DNA from: Orbilia blumenaviensis
Lineage: Eukaryota; Ascomycota; Orbiliomycetes; Orbiliales; Orbiliaceae
Direction: 5' to 3'
Assembly (NCBI GenBank): GCA_036872755.1
Contig: JAVHNS010000005.1
Span: 2,170,001-2,234,000 of the forward strand
Length of the DNA: 64,000 bases
Below are positions 56,201-64,000 of the stretch, one piece after another (position 1 is the first letter of the stretch; each line of letters begins with the position of its first letter). The notes under the pieces are model-generated. The model was given only the letters and a program-made list of their open reading frames with translations, was not told the DNA's origin and ran no database searches. The position numbers and the translations under genes are program-made.

Positions 56201-57975
56201 TGGATGCAATCAAATACTTTGTCATCAAAGCTTTTTTGCAATAACTGCCAGATAAAAGCACGAAACAGGGAGTCCAAGCTCTGTTGATTATTGTCTGTAC
56301 TGCAGAAGGAAAATGATAGAACCTTAAAGCCTTGCTTTTTGAGGCCTTTCGCAATATAGGTAGCAAGAACTGACTTTCCGCAGCCAGGAATTCCTCTGAC
56401 GTATAATAAACGGTCAGGGTTTGGTGAAGGCTCGCACCACTTCACAAAAGTCGGGTTCCCCCAGATCCACTCGCAGGTTCCCGGTAGATTATCATCGTGG
56501 ATGAAGGAAATGCTGGATGGTTTTAACCATTCAGAGGCGGAACGTTTTATCTCGCAACGCCACATCGTTGTCTTGGCCCTTTCTTGCAAATAGAGAACTA
56601 GAGTAGATTTGTAGCCTTCCAGTATATTCAGGCTCGCGAGAGCCAGCTTTTCCTTGCGAAATCTCGCTATCAACTTTCTAAAGCGGCGCAATTTCGAGTC
56701 TTCTGGAGTTGCAATAATTTCCCGAGCCAGCTTCTCTAGAGAGGCAGCTTGCCCGAGACAGCTAGTTACCACAGGTAACAATTTTGTTTGTTCCTCAAGC
56801 CTAATTACCCGCTCTCTACAATCCGCCGCAATCTTTTCTATGATATCGACAATCAGTGGAAGTTGCACTAAGGTATCTTTAAATACCCGTGGCATTATGT
56901 TATGAGTGCTATGGGTGGATAAGAAGGCTAATATGCTGCTACTAGTGCCAAGGAATCGATCGATTGAGCCGCTGAGAGCTATTGTCGGCCTTGGTTTAGG
57001 CATTTCCGAAACTTGACTGATTGACACCTTCGAGAGAAGTGCTTTTGCGTAACCTGCTGCTGTGGCGGCTGCGTATCCCTGCCAGGTTTTGTTTTTATGT
57101 GAATCGGAATAGTCGCAAATTCCACGGATGACTAAACAAGGAACTTGATCCATAAGGCCGGCTGCTTCCATTTCAAAACAAAGGATAGAGGGGGTTTGCA
57201 TAGTGGCGATTCGATCCCTCATTACACCAGATTTCATTACTTGGTTGCCAGATGCAATTAAACCATAATGGACCTCGGGGCCGCTTGAAGGCCTCGATAT
57301 CCTCTCCACCCTTTTAGTTTTATCGCAATTATCGCATGTATCTTGAGACTCAGCATGATCGTAGTCTGCTTCGTATAGGAAATCATATCGTTGATCCCCG
57401 CGGTTAAATTGAAATTGGCCTGGTTTGGAGCAGCTTTTCTGTAGTTGCAAGACATAATTCGAGATCTGACATTTTCCTGATTCGGTTGAGTGTTCCACTT
57501 GTAGTGCCGAAGCTGCGGTCAGAAGGATTTGAGGTGGCTTATTGAGACATCCGACGCGTTCAAAACCGCCTTCTATTAAAGACTTCCCATAGTCATACTG
57601 TATTACTCCTCCGAATATTCCTGATGGTTTGCTTACCACAACGTCGCCGAGTCGAATGTCGTTAAGTTTACTTGGTACCCCGCCTCCAATACCAACCATC
57701 AGAACAAAACGAATAGCACGGAAAGTAGTCAACATATGAGCCGCTACCACTGCGGCGGAAGTTGTCCCATAGACACCTAATGGTAGACATGCTACGGCGA
57801 TGTTGTGCCCTTGAATCGATCCGAGAATATAAGTATTCTCATCATTCGATTGCTGCGGTAGGCTTTGGTGAATTTCGCTCAACATCCCTCTTGCAGCAGC
57901 TAATTCTAACGGCAGGGCGCAAACCCATCCCACACCGTAATCGTCATGCTTCATCGTCTTCCTTGTAGAATTCAT
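53251..57975 (-). CDS. STAND/NLR-like receptor: PNP-type nucleosidase domain, NACHT NTPase, TPR repeats
   Basis: 1574 residues, single exon; the TTG at 58035 was replaced by ATG 57973-57975 (a second ATG at 57954 is possible). Residues about 12-345 form a PNP/UDP-phosphorylase-type domain: VGWVCALPLELAAARGML, FVLMVGIGGGVPS, IRLGDVVVSKPSG, then FEMEAAGLM and RGICDYSDSHKN, carrying the ribose-binding Glu and catalytic-acid Asp expected in active members. NACHT follows with Walker A GIPGCGKS (about 527) and Walker B VYCIIDGVDEM (about 618). From about 1115 to 1500 there are kinesin-light-chain-like TPRs (NNLGVSILNQRRYTEAEEMF). Family knowledge: fungal receptors of this layout are linked to incompatibility and immunity, and related PNP effectors in bacterial defence degrade ATP. 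Activity here is inference. TPRs at 53.58-54.14 kb are nearly identical at DNA level. Confidence 0.88.
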   Translation of the reverse strand: MNSTRKTMKHDDYGVGWVCALPLELAAARGMLSEIHQSLPQQSNDENTYILGSIQGHNIAVACLPLGVYGTTSAAVVAAHMLTTFRAIRFVLMVGIGGGVPSKLNDIRLGDVVVSKPSGIFGGVIQYDYGKSLIEGGFERVGCLNKPPQILLTAASALQVEHSTESGKCQISNYVLQLQKSCSKPGQFQFNRGDQRYDFLYEADYDHAESQDTCDNCDKTKRVERISRPSSGPEVHYGLIASGNQVMKSGVMRDRIATMQTPSILCFEMEAAGLMDQVPCLVIRGICDYSDSHKNKTWQGYAAATAAGYAKALLSKVSISQVSEMPKPRPTIALSGSIDRFLGTSSSILAFLSTHSTHNIMPRVFKDTLVQLPLIVDIIEKIAADCRERVIRLEEQTKLLPVVTSCLGQAASLEKLAREIIATPEDSKLRRFRKLIARFRKEKLALASLNILEGYKSTLVLYLQERAKTTMWRCEIKRSASEWLKPSSISFIHDDNLPGTCEWIWGNPTFVKWCEPSPNPDRLLYVRGIPGCGKSVLATYIAKGLKKQGFKVLSFSFCSTDNNQQSLDSLFRAFIWQLLQKSFDDKVFDCIHKVPSQGLTASELFRTLLEVAKLVNETVYCIIDGVDEMRADGRGDYFSDLAEHVRGLIELKNLHIVLFGRPCALQVAIPSSLNIEMGPDLVQTDIEQFINFRINKHLILQTSRDRVLKVLLKGAGGMFLWVKLMIDDLQRSATKAELADRLCDIPEGMDNLYRAFFGKLKQKLDRREMIRARNYLAFTITACRILTVDEVQHFDALGASSDSTLGDLGEELLREPEKKILEVCGGFVKIVNGHVQLVHTSVKEFLTRSEDLWSHKDAEIVEFRVDIQETHISLASSCIRYLDAGRYEFPSVEIHDISDCETKYPILEYSSKYAIAHLVRSKMSLEPGMIAKCKRFIGSAKFVEWLEYTGVLLIEDPDAPILLEEFDELEIRLDNSARDTDVVESYQMLLQKALKHRMESRIREFGANDQRAEILQLLIDREQTPEADPQVDIEKATSIESPKNNSIAVSQIMNLIRKGGISSQFDKLNLFLKLAAHLGRARILTDPLKLLFDAILAIAPRIPVPVLYRIGDFYERVGKAVEALEVYYKALHKTECTKGVMRCYILRDIASILSDQGKYFNAEVMLRQAVEEAEEIRGQENLLTLQLVDGLGLALSNQRKYTEAERMLSRAMDGKQKYLGQHSSTATSIHRLAWVLLEQMRYPEAEEMYRSAMKMRQNVLGEHVDTYRSMHLLGHVLWCQGRYTEAEEMFQCALEGRQRLLGDHEDTFLAANNLGVSILNQRRYTEAEEMFRCVLEGRQRLLGNHEDTFLAANNLGVSILNQGRYTEAEEMFRCALEGRQRLLGDHEDTFLAANNLGISILNQGRYTEAEEMFRCALKGQQRLLGDHVNTFLTANNLGISILNQKRHTEAEEMFRCVLEGRQRLLGDHADTFRTTHMLGVNLKKQKRFREAEEMLRSAIIGRRKLLEDCIRRHQNIYDMGLEGFCQEKYLEAEQIFRGIMEVDGILEGIDIGRLRDLSNTYFELLEAKACTRCG
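53580..54140. repeat. 126-bp near-identical tandem repeats encoding TPRs
   Basis: The string CATCTCTTCTGCCTCAG recurs five times at a regular 126-bp spacing (about 53609, 53735, 53861, 53987 and 54113), inside 42-residue TPR units of the receptor. Adjacent units differ at only a few positions. This is the DNA-level homogenisation expected of repeat domains under concerted evolution. Confidence 0.85.
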
Positions 57976-59413
57976 ATTGAGCACTGTGGGATCGAAGATG
58001 CTGGGTTGTGTTGTTTCCAGCGACGAAGAGACCAATGTTGGGGGTTTCCAACGCTTGAATGGCCAAATGTGAAGAAATTCAGAAGTATTAAGTAGGTTGA
58101 GTATTAATTATTATAAATAGAAAAATTAAAGGATATATGAAATTGCAATAACAAAGTATTGTTTTGCATTTAATCTGATTTAGTTATGTTGTTGCTGCGG
58201 GATCTCCTGTGTGGTATATTTTAGCCGGCTGGATCTGTAGTCCCAGCTGAGGAATCATGGAAAGACGTTGCGTTGCAATTGAGAGAGCGTGAGTTCGATA
58301 TGAATATTAATTGGTAGCGAAAATCTTTAATATAAATATATCGCTCAGCCTGGAATTCCTTTGAACGGACTTTGGGCTTCGTAGTTTTCGGATCATCCAG
58401 AACCCAATCAATGACAGCCACTGTGCGTTATAATTCCGCGAACAGTTCCGCATCATGTATCTATACGTCCATGGATATATCACAATTACTGACGTGTGCG
58501 GTCTTGGTTGTGGGTATCAGTATAACGTTACAACGAATAGGATTAAGAACACGTATTCGCTATTTAGAGGACAAAATTTTGAGCCATGCAATATTATCGT
58601 ATCATGCATGTATACCTATGTTGAAAAGATAGGCGGGGAGTCTAGATGGGTATTCGTGGCTATATAAGCTTGAGGCTTCAAGCTTATAAACGTGTACAGT
58701 GTTCTATGGTTACACAACCTCAGCCGTTGCATTCGCGTTCAAGGCTGAAAGTAGTGTTGGCGTTCGCGTTCAAGGCTAATCTCGCCCCAGACGCTGTTTA
58801 CCACAGCTGTCGTTCAAGGCTATATTTTTATGTTGTTTCGTTCTAATCACAATACAAACTACGTAGTACTAGCCTAGCATAGAAATATAGAGAAACTTCT
58901 ATGCATGACCGATGAAATCGACAGCGCCACAGACTTCTGTAAGTTCGGGGATCCCCATGGCCCATTGGAAACGAAACCATCAAAGGAAAAAAAAGAAGAA
59001 GAAAAGAACCTTGATTAGCCCAAGATGAGGCTCCGACCAATATGTTATTAGCATCCAGCAAGCTTATAAATAGCTTTTAGAGTAACCAATCTCAAGTTGC
59101 TTAGAGATACTTTGAACTGTTTTAACGACCAACTTATGCATTGGGAACTCGACAAAAATCCACCCATGAGACCCCGTGCACGATATACCGGTACCAAACT
59201 TGAAGACCTATCAACCACCAAAGAATCACGCTAAAACATTTTACAAGATTGAAATTTCTCAAAACTTCTGGTCGAGACTGCCGCCGGCGCGCCGACGAGG
59301 GTGGTATATAAACAATATGAGACTACTGAAAGCCGGTTCATGGGTTTACAGAGTTGCAGCACTGCTAGCATGCTGGGGATATCTATACTATATTGAACTC
59401 AATATGCTTTAAA

Positions 59414-59911
59414 TTGCAGCCAAAAAAGCACTAACTAGTATCTTATCTTGATAGTTATTGTGGTGGTCAAAATGCGTCAAAACGATATATGATACGAAGC
59501 CAGGCGAAATATATATTACAACTTCGTTATGTGCACATATTACAGCTCAAGCGAAGCATAACTATGCTAATTTTTCGTAATTATGCTCAACAATCAGCCT
59601 GCCACCAACTTGCCCACCTGCCTAGTCAAACACTAAAAAAAACCCAGACAGCCAGGTAGCTAGATGTTTAAACAGCCAGATAGCCAAACGGCGAAAGATT
59701 CAGGCTGTTTTTTATGATTAATAAATATATACTAATTATTTAGCTGTCTAGCTTTTCTTCAGCTTCTAACTAGGTATGTAGGCAGGCTGGTGGCAAGCCA
59801 ATGGTTGAGCATAACGATGAAAAATTAGCATATTTATGCTTCGCTTAGGTTGTAATACATATATTCTACACAGTTTAGATTATATATCGTTTTAACACAT
59901 TTCGGCTGCAA
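59414..59911. mobile_element. MITE-like foldback element (long imperfect inverted repeat)
   Basis: The ends read TTGCAGCC (59414-59421) and GGCTGCAA (59904-59911). Inside, 59539-59654 is matched in inverted orientation by 59742-59856 along about 115 bp with scattered mismatches (shared cores such as AAGCGAAGCATAA and ATGCTAATTTTTC). Outer segments near 59469-59490 and 59882-59902 also pair (AAAACGATATAT). The spacer is about 87 bp. There is no coding capacity. This fits a non-autonomous DNA transposon or foldback element. A clear target-site duplication was not found, so the exact ends are uncertain. Confidence 0.65.
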
Positions 59912-61240
59912 TAAGCTATCATGGTTACTAAACGCCTGTTATTATAAAACAACTTTCCAGTTTGACTTCCATATGTCCGTATATAATTTAATTGTCCGAT
60001 AAAATTATTCGAGGTAGATACCAGGCGTGTGTTATACGGGAATAAATACCGTTCAATGTCGTAAGTTATACCCCCCACGCCAGAAATGCATTAATGGACT
60101 GGGGATTAACCAGGTATCCGTGCGTTATTCTGGCTTGAATTGGGATTAAGATGGTCTGTAGTTCGATTTGCATATTTACAGCTTTATGATCAATATGCGT
60201 TCCATGGCTAATTCACCAATGCGAACCGGTAGAAGCTGGCTTTGCAGAGTCGGGGTTAAGCGCAGCAACGGCTGAAATCCAACTAGGTAGTTAATTAATA
60301 CGATATTTTACCACAAAGTACCCTCCATATAATTGGATTATGACTGTGATCCCAAAAACACCGTCGCAGTTGTTAATTCTTGCACAACACTGGACATCTA
60401 TAGCTCTATAGCCTTGACGACAAGGTCCTCCTGCAGCTGACAACACAAAAGCCCCCCACGTTAAGATACAGCACCGCGAACCCGTTAATATTCGTCTTGA
60501 GTTCTAATGTTGCGACTGGGCGGGCACTATTCGAGGATTATCCCGTCGACGGAGTTTCTGCGCATTTGCGGCCGTGGAACTGTAAAATTAATGCATTCGT
60601 TTACTAATTGTATCCTAGGAAGTGGTATGATTACTAAATAACCGCCGGTTTTGAAAACGTCCCTCTGACTAGTTAAGGCTAACATGGCTTTGAAGCCAGG
60701 TACTATTCGTGTACAAGCAGGTACACGAACATTTAAATCAAAAAACCTACTAAAGAAATATTCGAAATCAAGGCAGAAAAAGAGCTTTAACCAGCTCCTT
60801 TTTAGCTCCATCGGCCATCAACCGCCCCTCCGCTAATGCGATGCCAGATAGTGCCAAACCTTAACGTCCGTGCAGTAGCCGTTGGGCAAAAAAAGATAGC
60901 GTCGGAGCCCACTCGAACTTTGTACGTAACATGTTGAGTCTGGCGGGAGTTCCGATCGCGTGGACTCAACTTTAGCGGACATGTCAGATAAGATGTTGAC
61001 GCTAAGCGCAAGGTTAGACGAGACCCGAGACAATCGATGCAATGAGTGGCCGAAAAAGCCGTCACGGGACCCCGGAAGATGGGTGTGTGCCTCTCGAACA
61101 GGGGGGTTATTCACGGCTTATTCGACAGACAAGGACAAATTCGAGCTCGTTCAATTGGCCGAGTCCGCCGCCGTATTTTCTTGGGGGGGCTTGCTCTTCC
61201 CCAAGACCAGCCTGGCCAGCGCCAGGGAAGTAAAGTAAAG

Positions 61241-61247
61241 TATATAA
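61241..61247 (+). promoter_or_regulatory. Putative TATA box of ornithine aminotransferase
   Basis: TATATAA about 300 bp upstream of the ATG at 61541, followed by a pyrimidine-rich leader. Assignment by position only. Confidence 0.35.
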
Positions 61248-61540
61248 TGGGCTGGGGGTGCCTGCCCGTCGTTCCGGCGCGAGTTTATCTTTTCCCATGA
61301 ACAATTATCTATCTCCATATCTTCGAATCTTGTGCTTTTAGTATAACTCTCTCATCGATATTGATTCGACCCCCCTGGACCTCTTTCGTTGTATAAAACT
61401 ACCCCAAGCCCCCTAAGACCTCTAAGATTTGGATCTAACCGTTCAGCTGGTCATTGAAATACCATACCTGATCTATACCCTCCTTGCTTGATTCGATCAT
61501 TTAGTCCCGTCAGGCCCTCCCCCCATTCGCTTCCCACAAA

Positions 61541-63104
61541 ATGTCACCTGCTGCAACGCAATCTACCACCCACCCCGGCAGTGCACAGCCCACCGCCTCA
61601 CAGTCCGGCTCCACAAAGTCGTTTCATGCCTCATCGACCAGTCAGGCAATCGAGTATGAGCACAAATATGCCGCACATAACTACCACCCTCTACCTATGG
61701 TCTTTTCCCGCGCAAAGGGATGTAAGGTATGGGATCCGGAAGACAAGGAGTACCTAGACTTCCTCAGTGCGTATTCGGCCGTAAACCAGGGTCACTGCCA
61801 TCCAAAGGTATGTACACGCTACCAAGTATACTATAGCCCAAGATGCGGTCTCATAATGAGGCATAATACCGCATTTCACGTAGTACGGGATTTTTGATCT
61901 TATTTTCACTAACTTCTGTTGCAAAATAGATTGTAAATGCCCTAGTCCAGCAGGCCCAAAGACTAACCCTCTCCTCGCGTGCATTCTACAATGACGTATT
62001 CCCACTATTCGCGAAATTCGCGACTGAATACTTCGGCTACGACATGATCCTCCCTATGAACACCGGCGCCGAAGCCGTTGAAACTGGTATCAAAATTGCC
62101 AGAAAATGGGGTTACAAAGTCAAAGGGATCCCCGAGAACGAAGCTATCGTTCTCGCTGTGACCGAGAACTTCCACGGACGAACATTCGGTGCTATTTCCA
62201 TGTCCACAGATCCTGAATCCCGTGAGAATTATGGGCCATACCTACCGAACGTTGGACCCACAATTCCTGGTACCAATAAGCCGCTTCGATACAATAATAT
62301 TGGAGATCTGGAGGAAGCTTTCTCTACCCACGGCGACAAGATTGCAGCTTTCCTCGTCGAGCCTATCCAGGGTGAGGCTGGTATTGTAGTCCCAGACGAC
62401 GACTACCTCACCAAAGTCCACGCTCTATGCAAGAAGCACAAGGTCCTCTTCATCGCCGATGAGATCCAGACCGGTATCGCTAGAACAGGAAAACTCCTCT
62501 GCGTTGAGCACTCCAACGTCAAGCCTGATCTCGTACTGCTCGGAAAGGCCATCTCTGGTGGTGCATACCCTGTCTCTGCAGTTCTAGCGGATAAGGAAGT
62601 CATGCTTTGCGTTGAGCCTGGAACTCACGGTTCTACATACGGTGGAAATCCATTGGGGTGTGCTGTTGCTATTGCTGCTTTGGAAGTTGTGAGAGATGAG
62701 GGATTGACTGAGAGGGCAGCTGTTCTTGGTGAAAGGTTCAGACAAGGGTTGAAGGATCTTAAGAGTCCGATTATCAGCACTATCAGAGGCAAGGGTTTGT
62801 TGAATGCTATTGTCGTAGACGAAAGCCAGACAAATGGACGTCGTGCATGGGATTTGTGCTTGTTGATGAAGCAGAAGGGGTTGCTGGTGAGTTTTATTCC
62901 ATCTAGTGTTTTCCAAAGCTCAAAATGGAAATGTTAATACTAACCAACGGCGGAAATTTATAGGCCAAACCCACCCATGAAAATATCATCAGATTGGCTC
63001 CACCATTGGTCATCACTGAGGAAGAAATTGACCAATCCCTCAAGATTATCGGCGAATCTCTAAAAGAACTCACCTCTTTCAACGCACCTGCAGAGGCTCA
63101 CTAA
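61541..63104 (+). CDS. Ornithine aminotransferase
   Basis: Three exons, 61541-61807, 61930-62886 and 62964-63104 (454 residues; introns 122 and 77 nt, both phase 0). It converts ornithine plus 2-oxoglutarate to glutamate-5-semialdehyde and glutamate, in arginine catabolism and proline formation, usually cytosolic in fungi (yeast Car2). Evidence: [119 protein letters not shown] (PLP lysine at about 295), [15 protein letters not shown] and [12 protein letters not shown]. These are highly conserved OAT motifs. The N-terminal 40 residues are Ser/Thr/Gln-rich and not a typical mitochondrial leader. It is not tandemly related to the other class III aminotransferase at 37.6-39.2 kb. Confidence 0.95.
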
Positions 63105-63557
63105 AATAAAAACAATGAACCTGAATGAGTATGATTAACACTTTTTTTTTTTAGAAAAAAGGGTACATGGTTATTTCTGCTTTGCTACTGTTGATTCCCC
63201 CGGTAGAGAAATTGGGTTCGAATTGCAGCATTTTTTGTTCCGGCGTCTAACATAGGTATTGCATCTTTGGGGCTTTTCATTCTGGTAGCTTCCTTTGGGA
63301 AAGGAGGCTTTTTTGGTTTCTCAGTGATCGATGTTCACTTGTAAGATAGTACGAGTAGTATACTACGGCACGAGAAGATAAAAAAAGAATAAAGCAAATG
63401 ACAGGAATAGTCTATGGTTAACTGCGTTCATTTGACCAGACTTGATACCTCCCAAATAGTACACATCGTGGTCTAGATAAACATGTCCGTGACTGTAGAT
63501 GGCAGTGTTGTAGATGGTGTAAATGGCCTCCCTTGTGCCAGAAAGGCTGTTGAACTA
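63105..63557. other. Intergenic between convergent OAT and PRP28
   Basis: About 450 bp of 3' flanking sequence for two convergent genes, with T-rich runs; no gene. Confidence 0.5.
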
Positions 63558-64000
63558 CTATGTTCCCCACGCTCTCCCAGTCGCCGCGTCTCTCATCAAG
63601 GGCATATCTACATCTCCCTCTTTATCTTTCACCGGCTTCGACCTCATGGTCATACTCCTCTGGCTTCTCTGTTGCGCTGCTTCATGTCGCCGTAACTGTA
63701 GAAAACACCAATATTAGCATTTTGTTATATAGGGTTTCAAAACGGCAGAAACCGTTGTTTTGAGGGGGTATATCTGCGTACCTCATCCGGTACTTTACTG
63801 ATCGAGCTCTTCTGTAGCATCTGCTTCAAATCATACATCACGTCGTTGTCCTCAGATCCCAAGAACGTGATCGCCACACCACTCTTTCCAGCTCGACCCG
63901 TTCTACCAATTCTGTGTGTATAACTCTCAATGTTCGTTGCCATGTTGAAGTTTACTACCAAACTAACATCCGGAACATCGATACCTCTACCTGCCAAATC
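63558..64000 (-). CDS. PRP28: DEAD-box RNA helicase Prp28, C-terminal part (truncated by window edge)
   Basis: Exons 64000-63782 (continuing beyond the window) and 63695-63558 (intron 86 nt, GTACGC donor). Reading from the right edge: [20 protein letters not shown], then motif [37 protein letters not shown], and KVPDE joined by the splice to LRRHEAAQ. The [17 protein letters not shown] block near the C-terminus is characteristic of Prp28, the U5 snRNP helicase that exchanges U1 for U6 at the 5' splice site. A 35-residue tail after it ([19 protein letters not shown]) is less conserved. Without the splice, the frame runs into a short spurious tail. The N-terminal helicase core is outside the window. 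Confidence 0.92.

Larger units (their letters stand above)
57976..61540. other. Long intergenic region containing a foldback element
   Basis: About 3.5 kb between the divergent PNP-NACHT-TPR receptor and ornithine aminotransferase genes. Besides the foldback element (59414-59911) it contains a 15-bp direct repeat (TTCGCGTTCAAGGCT at 58732 and 58763). A TATATAA at 61241, about 300 bp upstream of the aminotransferase ATG, may be its promoter. No gene supported. Confidence 0.5.

Noticed and set aside
59176..59412. 78-codon plus-strand frame next to the foldback element
   Set aside because: Short, with no recognisable domain, in a long intergenic region, and its end abuts the element by chance.
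63208..63220. GGGTTCGAATTGC, like a tRNA T-arm
   Set aside because: No pairing acceptor stem or D-arm in the preceding 70 bases; it lies in the OAT 3' region.

Overview
This is a 64-kb stretch of nuclear DNA from a filamentous ascomycete (Pezizomycotina). Genes are small and carry short GT..AG introns, mostly about 50-150 nt. Housekeeping genes (GFA1, OAT, PRP28, PRP39, an M1 aminopeptidase) are of ascomycete type, and intergenic DNA is AT-rich. The expanded F-box-like family and overall style fit Orbiliomycetes (nematode-trapping fungi and relatives), but that placement is inference. Gene models with introns were spliced by eye from donor, acceptor and reading-frame continuity. Start codons were checked, and TTG/GTG starts were replaced by the first credible ATG.

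Layout. 1-7.5 kb: the end of a Thr/Ala-rich protein, an intact STAND immune-type receptor (HeLo-like N-terminus, NACHT, 13-14 WD40 repeats), then a decayed or fragmented gene. 7.7-16 kb: a minus-strand run of F-box-like genes, one a clear pseudogene and one fused to a long low-complexity acidic N-terminus. 17.5-20.4 kb: GFA1, with a 5-nt first coding exon. 24-31 kb: a small basic nuclear-type protein, an L-serine/threonine dehydratase and a RAD60/Esc2/NIP45-type SUMO-like-domain protein. 31-37.5 kb: three more F-box-like genes on the plus strand. 37.5-52 kb: a GABA-type class III aminotransferase, a divergent F-box-like gene, PRP39, a Fic-fold protein with a degenerate catalytic loop, an M1 aminopeptidase with a probable mitochondrial leader, and a small single-pass membrane protein. 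52.7-60 kb: a gene fragment, a second STAND receptor (PNP, NACHT, TPR) and a foldback (MITE-like) element. 61-64 kb: ornithine aminotransferase and the 3' end of PRP28.

Conserved housekeeping genes alternate with accessory islands (two unrelated STAND receptors, a diversified F-box-like family with a decaying member, a foldback element). The receptors have internally homogenised repeats, as expected for fast-evolving non-self recognition. The PNP domain of the second keeps the residues expected for nucleosidase activity, so a nucleotide-depleting cell-death or immune role is plausible but unproven. No tRNA, rRNA or CRISPR array was recognised.
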